DNA of 64,000 bases. Origin: Gymnopus androsaceus JB14 (Eukaryota > Basidiomycota > Agaricomycetes > Agaricales > Omphalotaceae). The position numbers were made by a program, and so were the translations under genes. The notes beneath the pieces are model-generated. The model ran no database searches and was not told where the DNA came from. It saw only the letters and a program-made list of their open reading frames with translations. This document shows positions 58,188 through 64,000 of this stretch, piece after piece. Where the stretch lies: contig ML769684.1 of the NCBI GenBank assembly GCA_009733575.1, positions 18,621 to 82,620 on the forward strand, given 5' to 3'. Position 1 is the stretch's first letter. Each line of letters starts with the position of its first letter.

Positions 58188-58273
58188 TGTAAGGCCTCAG
58201 CCCGACTTAGTTCCAACAAGTACGAGTAGACCTCTTTCTATTCTTGGAATAGTTGGATAAACAAGGTACAGTA
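58188..58273 (+). repeat. LTR-like repeat, copy 2 (truncated)
   Basis: This copy matches the first 85 bp of the LTR-like repeat at 56734 (TGTAAGGCCTCAGCCCGACT...GGTACAGT) with only a handful of differences, then diverges. Same orientation, 1454 bp downstream. It may be the remnant of the second LTR of a small element, or an independent truncated insertion. Confidence 0.6.
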
Positions 58274-58627
58274 GACTCGCGACCAATCCCACCTACTTGT
58301 AGGCGCCAAAAAAAATGGTCTGGGAAATAAACCCATCCTTGTTAATTAGCTTCTGTTCCATAATTCACAGTCTTCACCTCCCTGTTCTCTAGGTTCAAGG
58401 TATTTATATACAATTGATACAGATGTTCCCCCACTCAAAATTTTGTGTGACCTTTGTTTGCTTGCAAACCAGCCTTAATCACACCGCCAATAATTATGAA
58501 TTATTTCAATCCCTATACGAAGTGCACTTTTTCAGAAAAATGTAGAAGTCGCATATTTCAATAGAGCAATGGATAAATTGAATTCTGACATTCTGAATTG
58601 AGAACTTTATATAGATGTGCAAAAGAG

Positions 58628-58915
58628 AAGCTTTCAATTGGACTCTGGAAACAATAGATTCAATGTGGACTTGAAAGCCCTGCTTTCACAATAAGAGTGA
58701 AAGTAATTGTTTCAAAGAACAATTCAATTTTCCACTGAAATATTGCCTTTCACTGTGCGGTTTGGCAGCGGCCCGGATCGGCCCGAGCATCGAAGTATTG
58801 TCTTTCGGGAACGAGCTGAAAGGTTCTTTGAAATAGTTGCTTTCACTCTTATTGTGAAGTAAAAGTATTCAGTCCACATTGAAACTATTGTTTTTAGAGC
58901 TCAATTGAAAAGCAC
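58628..58915. mobile_element. Palindromic fold-back element (MITE-like)
   Basis: The left arm 58628-58720 and right arm 58823-58915 are inverted copies. For example TTCACAATAAGAGTGAAAG with TTTCAAAGAAC pairs with GTTCTTTGAAAT and CTTTCACTCTTATTGTGAA, and AACAATAGATTCAATGTGGA pairs with TCCACATTGAAACTATTGTT. The loop of about 100 bp is GC-richer (GGCAGCGGCCCGGATCGGCC). No coding capacity. Partial symmetry may extend further out on both sides. Confidence 0.65.
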
Positions 58916-59059
58916 TCTTTCAGAAGTTTGTTTAAAATTCAAAATTCAGAGGTTCTAAATGTAATTCCTTCATAAGTTCATTGAAATATTTATTTTATAT
59001 ACTTGTATGAAAAAGTACATTTATCTTATGCATTGAAATAATTCATTTCTCACAGTACT

Positions 59060-60382
59060 TCAGCCTGGCTGAAGTATAATCATTGGTGGTATGAATAATT
59101 CAGACCACCAGTATTTTCTGGACCGTTTTTTTTGGTGCCTACTTGGAGCCCAAGTCCATCGAAAACCCATTGCTTTAAGATACCATTGAGCTGTAGTCAA
59201 TGAAATCTTCTTTGTGATCCCATGGCGCTGCATAACATCCTCTCGACACAACCATTCCTGCACTTTACTGGCCGTAACAAGTGTCCCAAGCTCCTGAAGA
59301 TACAGCCCAAGCTCCTGACAGAGATCTTCGTTTACCAACAGTGACTCATTCCAGTTACCATATGGATTTTCAGGAAGGAGAGACCTGTCCGAAATATACT
59401 GTCGGGCCATACGGCGCAGGACACAGGCACAATATTGACCACGACACATTGTGATCGCCGCAGCATCTGAAGCAGCTCCCCATTTCCCATAACATAGTGA
59501 TTTTGGGTGAACATAGAGTGCAAGGAAGGATTCAACACCTTTGATACGGGATTGGGTGAATGGGTCAAGTCCAGGATCAATGTAACCAGGTCCAGCTTTT
59601 TGTGGTGGACGCAGGACCTTATTGATATCTTTCAAAGCTGCTTCTGCTTCCTGAATTGTTGGAGCCTCGCGTAAACAACCAGGAGCATTCGCAGCATCCT
59701 CTCGTGATTGATGAAAGTGAGAATTTCCATCATTTTCACTCGGAAGGATGCCATCAGTGTCCAAAGGCCAAGACTGATCATGTTCAGATACAGTAGACGT
59801 TTCCGATACAGAATCATCAAGAGGATCAGCTTCACGGGGTGCAAATGCAGGATACGCAAAAATGGAGTCGGAATCAGTGTGTGCTGTGGGAATGGATCGC
59901 TCATGGGTTTTCCGAGAGTTTGGGGAGAGCGAGCACAGGAATCTGGACACTTTGGGAGACCAGTCATGTAGAAATGATGTGTTTTTGGATGTGGATTGAA
60001 TAGGAGTGGCTGCAGAAGGAGTTCTCATGTCAAAAATGGAAAAATGGTTCCGATCTTCAGTTGGAATGGACCCAAAGTCTCGTGCAAGAGGACGCGACTT
60101 GGACACAGCAGGGGTTGTAAAGACGTCAATTTCTGGTTCTGTATTTGCAACATCCACAGTGTCAGATGGTGTCTCGAAGATCTGCCAAACGTTCAGAGCA
60201 AACAGCATCTGATTAAAAAGAAGACACACATCATTCTCCTTCTCATCAGATTCAACGCGCCGCTTCTTTCTATTATCTCCTTTCCGAGGGGAAAGTGCAT
60301 CAGAGATATGCTTTACTGCTGATTTAGCACTCCCAGCGAAGTTCTGGAGACGAGACTTCATATATTTACTTCGAGGAGCCAT
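59060..60382 (-). pseudogene. DDE transposase, N-terminal half (separated from C-terminal half)
   Basis: An open frame of 440 codons starts MAPRSKYMKSRLQNFAGSAK. It has a basic N-terminus with KKRR, a Ser/Thr/Asp-rich middle, and a folded-looking C-terminal part (IDPGLDPFTQSRIKGVESFL, CRGQYCACVLRRMARQYISD, HGITKKISLTTAQWYLKAMG). This part resembles the N-terminal helical region of a repeat family common in Agaricomycetes. In that family the segment after AMGFRW is followed by a QYVDGHEREDV block, which here is found on the opposite strand at 61408. A splice-donor-like GTAGGC occurs right after the conserved WAP codons (complement 59137-59142). The residues after it are probably not real coding. 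The DNA-binding role is inferred. Confidence 0.6.
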
Positions 60383-60850
60383 CGGAAATGGATGTAAAAG
60401 GGCACACAGCCTAATAATTCTATATTAACTATGTCAGAACACATTTAAATGACATCATTGTACACTATAGGCATCTTTGCTATAAACTGAATGTTTCTAT
60501 GGTTGCCGATTAAGCAAAACAAGTTGGAGGAAAGCAAAAATTAAAGAAAAAGATAGAAGAGTACACGACGCAGCCTGATTTGGGCTGTCACTCACGTGCC
60601 ACGTGGGGTTGGGTACGTATGAACGACCTCTACCTTAGAAAATAAGTTTTTATGGCATACATTTATTGAAATGGAGTAGGCTGATGAATGACACAGTAGG
60701 TTTTGATGTAAGAGTATGCTCAAGAAAGTAGGTAAATGAGTAGGAGTAGAATTTTCCACGAAAACTGATCTCATATCTAACGTCATAATCTTATCTACAT
60801 CCCGACAGACTCTTATACCCGCTACATTATTGTTTACTTGCTTTGACTTG
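60383..60850. other. Gap with inverted LTR-like copy 3 (left part)
   Basis: No gene. Bases 60789-60850 are the reverse complement of part of the LTR-like repeat (TCTTATCTACATCCCGACAG, CTCTTATACCCGCTACATT). The repeat continues beyond the inserted element at 61255-61290. Confidence 0.6.
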
Positions 60851-61254
60851 CACTGGGCTGGGTCCAATTTTTGGTGGTGATGCGAAACGGCTTTTAATTG
60901 ATTAGATTTGGCACTAGATTTGGTGCATTTGATAAACCATATTTAGCTAATCCAAAACTTGATGCGAAAGACAATCTTTTGCCCCAGAAAAATACAAGGC
61001 AACCTAATATCTTTCGCAGCTGCAAAATGGTAGGCCTAGCAACTAATACAAATCACCATGACTACTGTTTTACAGCTGCAAAAGACATTAGCTTGCCTTG
61101 TATTTTTCTGGGGCAAAAGATTGTCTTCCGCATCAAGTTTTGGATTAGCTAAATATGGTTTATCAAATGGACTAAATCTGGCACCAAATCTAATCAATTA
61201 CAAGCCGTTTTGCATTGTCTTTTGCAACCGACAAAATTTGGACCCAGCCCAGTG
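60851..61254. mobile_element. CACTG-ended fold-back element, 404 bp, TTG target duplication
   Basis: The ends are perfect inverted copies CACTGGGCTGGGTCC (60851-60865) and its complement (61240-61254). Long internal arms (about 60881-61028 and 61066-61213) are also inverted copies, with a short centre containing TAGGCCTAGC. Direct TTG flanks both ends (60848-60850 and 61255-61257). CACTG/CAGTG termini with a 3-bp duplication resemble the CACTA/EnSpm superfamily. The element has no coding capacity, so it would need a transposase from elsewhere. Confidence 0.75.
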
Positions 61255-61306
61255 TTGACTTATTACCACCACGTATGCTGTACCTCTACATCTGTTTCTA
61301 TTTGAA

Positions 61307-61371
61307 ACTATGGCACAGCCATCTCGGACTGAAGGATCCGTAGACATTTCGTCCAAGATGGCTGTGCTGTA
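61307..61371. repeat. Small inverted repeat upstream of transposase half
   Basis: ATGGCACAGCCATCTCGGA near 61307-61325 pairs with TCCAAGATGGCTGTGCTGTA near 61352-61371, with few mismatches. It lies just before the acceptor-like AG at 61406-61407, so it may belong to a transposon end or to an intron. Confidence 0.5.
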
Positions 61372-61407
61372 GGAATTTCCTTTATGGTACAAACAAACGT
61401 ACTCAAG

Positions 61408-62114
61408 GGCAGTATGTTGATGGTCATGAACGTGAGGATGTGGTCTGGTACCGCCAAAAAGTTTTTATCCCTCACATTCAGTCACTTTATGACCGTATGA
61501 AGATGTTTGATAAGGATGGGAAAGAGGTTCGAGAGGCAGAGCCAGACTATACTTTGCCAAACTTCACTTTCAATCCAGCACCACGAATTGTCATTTGGTA
61601 CCATGATGAGTCAATATTTTATGCTCATGATCGACGCCGCCGAGCTTGGTATCACAAGGATGGGCCAATCAAACCATACAGGAAGGGTGAAGGTCTATCA
61701 CTCATGATTGTGGATTTTGTGTCAGCTGAGTTTGGGTGGTTGGGTGGTCCTGCTTCTGGTCAATCCACGCATTGCATTTTTTGTCCAGGGAAGAACCGCG
61801 ATGGGTACTTCACTCACGAAGATGTAATTCAACAGGCCAAAGATGCAATGGATATTCTCCCCGAATTTGGTCCTGACATGGAACACATTTTCATTTTTGA
61901 CAATGCCACTACACACAAGAAGCGGGCAGATGAAGCCCTTTCTGCTCGCCATATGCCCAAGTCCAAGCCGGTACCATTCAAATCAGGTCCTTGTAAAGGT
62001 GAAATGCGTCCAAACTTTTTGGTTGAAAAGATAATTCGAGGTGCATCTGGAACGGTTGTTGAAAAGGTGCCAGTTCCAATGGTCGGTGCATCTCATGATG
62101 GCACTTCTTGTTGA
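61408..62114 (+). pseudogene. DDE transposase, C-terminal catalytic half (truncated)
   Basis: The conserved reading starts QYVDGHEREDVVWYRQKVFI and continues with IVIWYHDESIFYAHDRRRRA (first acidic residue), KPYRKGEGLSLMIVDFVSAE, GKNRDGYFTHEDVIQQAKDA and HIFIFDNATTHKKRADEALS (second acidic residue in FDNATTH). The HDES and DNAxxH patterns are those of Tc1/IS630-like DDE transposases. An AG at 61406-61407 could be the splice acceptor. The frame stops after VGASHDGTSC at 62112-62114, earlier than in typical family members. The N-terminal half lies inverted at 59060-60382. Confidence 0.7.
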
Positions 62115-62385
62115 AAGGATCTGACGCTTACGATAGTTACGTCATCGATCGACTCGACATGAGTCTTTCGTCCCATTCTTACTCCTTGAAACACCTTTGT
62201 AGCTGCGCTACACAAGGCAACAGCACTGTCTTTGTATTTGCTCAATAAGCATACTAGACACTGTAATTATGCCATTCATTAGTTCTATAAATATGATACA
62301 TACGCTTATGAAGCATATGAACTGTTCAATACATTAGTAGTCAAACGTAGTCGTAATTACTCAATCTTACATTGTACTTACATGC
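62115..62385. other. Non-coding gap
   Basis: No gene recognised. AT-rich sequence between the transposase half and the LTR candidate. Confidence 0.4.
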
Positions 62386-62575
62386 TGTTGAACCATTATG
62401 ATCGAACCCTATGCCCTAAGCCACCTTACTATGATACTGTATAGTTGTAGTCGTACTAAGTATAAATACTGTAGGTACTTACCGTACTCCTTAGCACACT
62501 CAGTTGTACTACTACTTGTCTATACAAGAACTCTTTGCTCTCCAACTAGTCCTCCAGACCAGTCTACTTGCTACA
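62386..62575 (+). repeat. Candidate 5' LTR of a copia element
   Basis: The 190-bp stretch starts TGTTGAACC and ends TTGCTACA (TG...CA). It contains a TATA-like AAGTATAAATACTG near 62458-62471 and is followed at 62630-62643 by GGTTATGGGCCCCG, which resembles the primer-site region of fungal copia elements. A GTGAGT...CAACAG stretch lies between the two. The matching 3' LTR would be outside the window, so this remains a candidate. Confidence 0.4.
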
Positions 62576-63393
62576 TAACCAGGTGAGTAATGGATCTCAC
62601 CATTTGTTGATCATATGTCTGCTTCAACAGGTTATGGGCCCCGGATTTGCTCGACGAAGGTCGTTACACCATTGCGTCTTTGACAAATGGTTGATCGCGT
62701 TAACGAACTCATCTGGTCCTACCTTGTAGACATTAGGCACGATGATTAGTGGCTTCGGGTTTGGGTGTAAACGGTAATCAATGATTCGCTTTGTTACCTC
62801 CTTTCCGGAAGAGCCTAAAATATATAAGGCTTCTTCAATTGAACTAACTATTACCTACACTGTATATACACAGGCACTCCACGTTGAACGAACTTTTGGC
62901 AGTTCCTATTCATTTAGGGCTGTTTGCGGGCCGATTCCTGCTCCCAGGTAGACTTCTGCTGCTATGTGAATAATCAAAAGCATATGCGCGTAGGCTGGGC
63001 AATTGCGAAACACGTGAGAGTTTCTTGGCCTCCTACTGTAGTATTCCCCCATATTGCCTTAAGTCCCTTAAACACCTATTAGGTCTGAATACTCGCTTTC
63101 TGAACCTTGAATCTTAATTGATTCTACTGGTAAAGAAAACACGAGTCTATGACAATTCAAACGGTTTTCTATTGGCATATGGTTTTTGTATATAGTTTGG
63201 TTCAAACTTGCTGATGCGGGATGTGTATGACCCGATCAGAGATGGAAAATGGATGGATATAAACAAACTGCGATCACACCACAACAAAGTCTAAATGGGT
63301 AATCACCGAAGTCAAGTGAATCTGAGATTCATAATCTTGGACATGTCAAACATCTTAATTGATCGTTACTGACAAGTTCATATCCAGAATCAC
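62576..63393. other. Leader region of the copia element
   Basis: No gene recognised. It carries the primer-site-like GGTTATGGGCCC and otherwise unassigned sequence up to the gag start. Confidence 0.4.
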
Positions 63394-64000
63394 AATGTCT
63401 TCCACCTCTGCAATCAACGCTGTTCCCCTCTTCGACAGTTCCAACTACAACGATTGGTCGTCTGGAATGAAGGCCTACCTTCAAGTCCAAAAGCTTTTCG
63501 GACATGCCTCTGGCACTAAGGTTCGCCCGTCTCCTGCTGGCAATCCTGCTACCAATCAGGATGCTCTTGATGCCTGGGATGAGAACGATGGTGCCGCTAT
63601 CGGTGCTATCTCTCTCCACCTGCCTAACCACTATTAGGCAAACAGCAATCAAGGCCACTGCTAGGTTAACCTGGCAACAACTTGAGACCACTTACTGGTA
63701 CTCCTGGCGCCGCTGGACTCTTTCGGAATCTTCCGAGAGGCCATTGGTTTTGAGATCGCTGAGAACTCCGATCCGGCTATGCCGATCGCTACTCTCACTT
63801 CGATCTTCGGCCGCCTCGAACACCTCTGGTCCTCACCTTGTCAGAACCTGTCAAAGCCATGGTTCTTCTCGCCGCACTTCCTCATGCTTGGGATGGTTTA
63901 GCAATGACAATGTTGAGCCAACATACTGGCACAAATCTCACTTTAGCTGCCATCATCCCCAAGATTCAGGATGAATACAATCGTCGCCGATCTAATGCCA
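63394..64000 (+). pseudogene. Ty1/copia gag, 5' part, several frame slips, runs off the window
   Basis: The frame starts MSSTSAINAVPLFDSSNYND and continues WSSGMKAYLQVQKLFGHASG, the usual opening of copia-type gag polyproteins that form the virus-like particle of the retrotransposon. After LPNHY at 63631 a stop appears, but gag-like reading resumes in other frames: RQTAIKATARLTWQQLETTY, REAIGFEIAENSDPAMPIAT, LTSIFGRLEHL, VKAMVLLAALPHAWDGLAMT and IIPKIQDEYNRRRSNA. About five single-base shifts occur in 350 bp. The copy is therefore probably defective or poorly sequenced. Protease, integrase and reverse transcriptase would lie beyond the window. Confidence 0.75.

Overview
This is a nuclear genomic window from a filamentous basidiomycete, most likely an Agaricomycete. 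Genes are interrupted by many spliceosomal introns of about 45-70 bp with GT...AG ends. ATP-citrate lyase is a single fused polypeptide, as is usual in Basidiomycota. The repeat families and the P450 also look agaricomycete. I cannot name the species from sequence alone.

Bases 1-53.9 kb form a dense housekeeping block of 25 protein genes. In order: hydantoinase B/5-oxoprolinase (5' partial, +), mitochondrial processing peptidase beta (+), Skt5/Chs4-like chitin synthase activator (+), JmjC/PHD KDM2-type demethylase (-), phosphoglycerate kinase (-), RGG-rich unknown (+), Nit2 omega-amidase (+), Ydj1-type DnaJ (+), UPF0538 (-), GH3 beta-glucosidase (+), prolyl-tRNA synthetase (+), a damaged P450 (+), YEATS protein (-), COG4 (+), VPS2 (-), CUZ1-like AN1 zinc-finger protein (+), isochorismatase-like hydrolase (+), ZW10 (-), EMC5 (+), PEX6 (-), GAR1 (+), LEM3/CDC50 (-), SPT5 (+), ATP-citrate lyase (+), cysteinyl-tRNA synthetase (+). 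Neighbours are often head-to-head with only 33-115 bp between start codons, so many promoters must be shared. Several products serve membrane traffic and organelle biogenesis (COG4, VPS2, ZW10, LEM3, EMC5, PEX6), but I see no evidence that they form a functional cluster.

After 53.9 kb the window becomes AT-rich and repeat-laden. It holds one single-pass membrane protein gene (54.8-55.7 kb), LTR fragments, three palindromic or fold-back elements, a DDE transposase split into two oppositely oriented halves, and the 5' part of a Ty1/copia gag at the right edge. One CACTG-ended fold-back element sits inside an LTR relic. An uninterrupted LTR copy elsewhere in the window shows the 3-bp TTG target duplication.

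The most striking overall pattern is about twenty single-nucleotide frame breaks, mostly one extra base, inside otherwise well-conserved genes (PGK, SPT5, ProRS, GH3, YEATS, COG4, ACL and others). Other genes of similar size (PEX6, CysRS, MPP-beta, Skt5) are clean. Insertion-dominated sequencing error is the simplest explanation, but each site is listed so that it can be tested. Other notable points are a decayed tandem duplication across the EMC5/PEX6 convergent ends, a P450 relic beside a P450 with a CGA-to-TGA-like stop, and a dual-start arrangement in CysRS.
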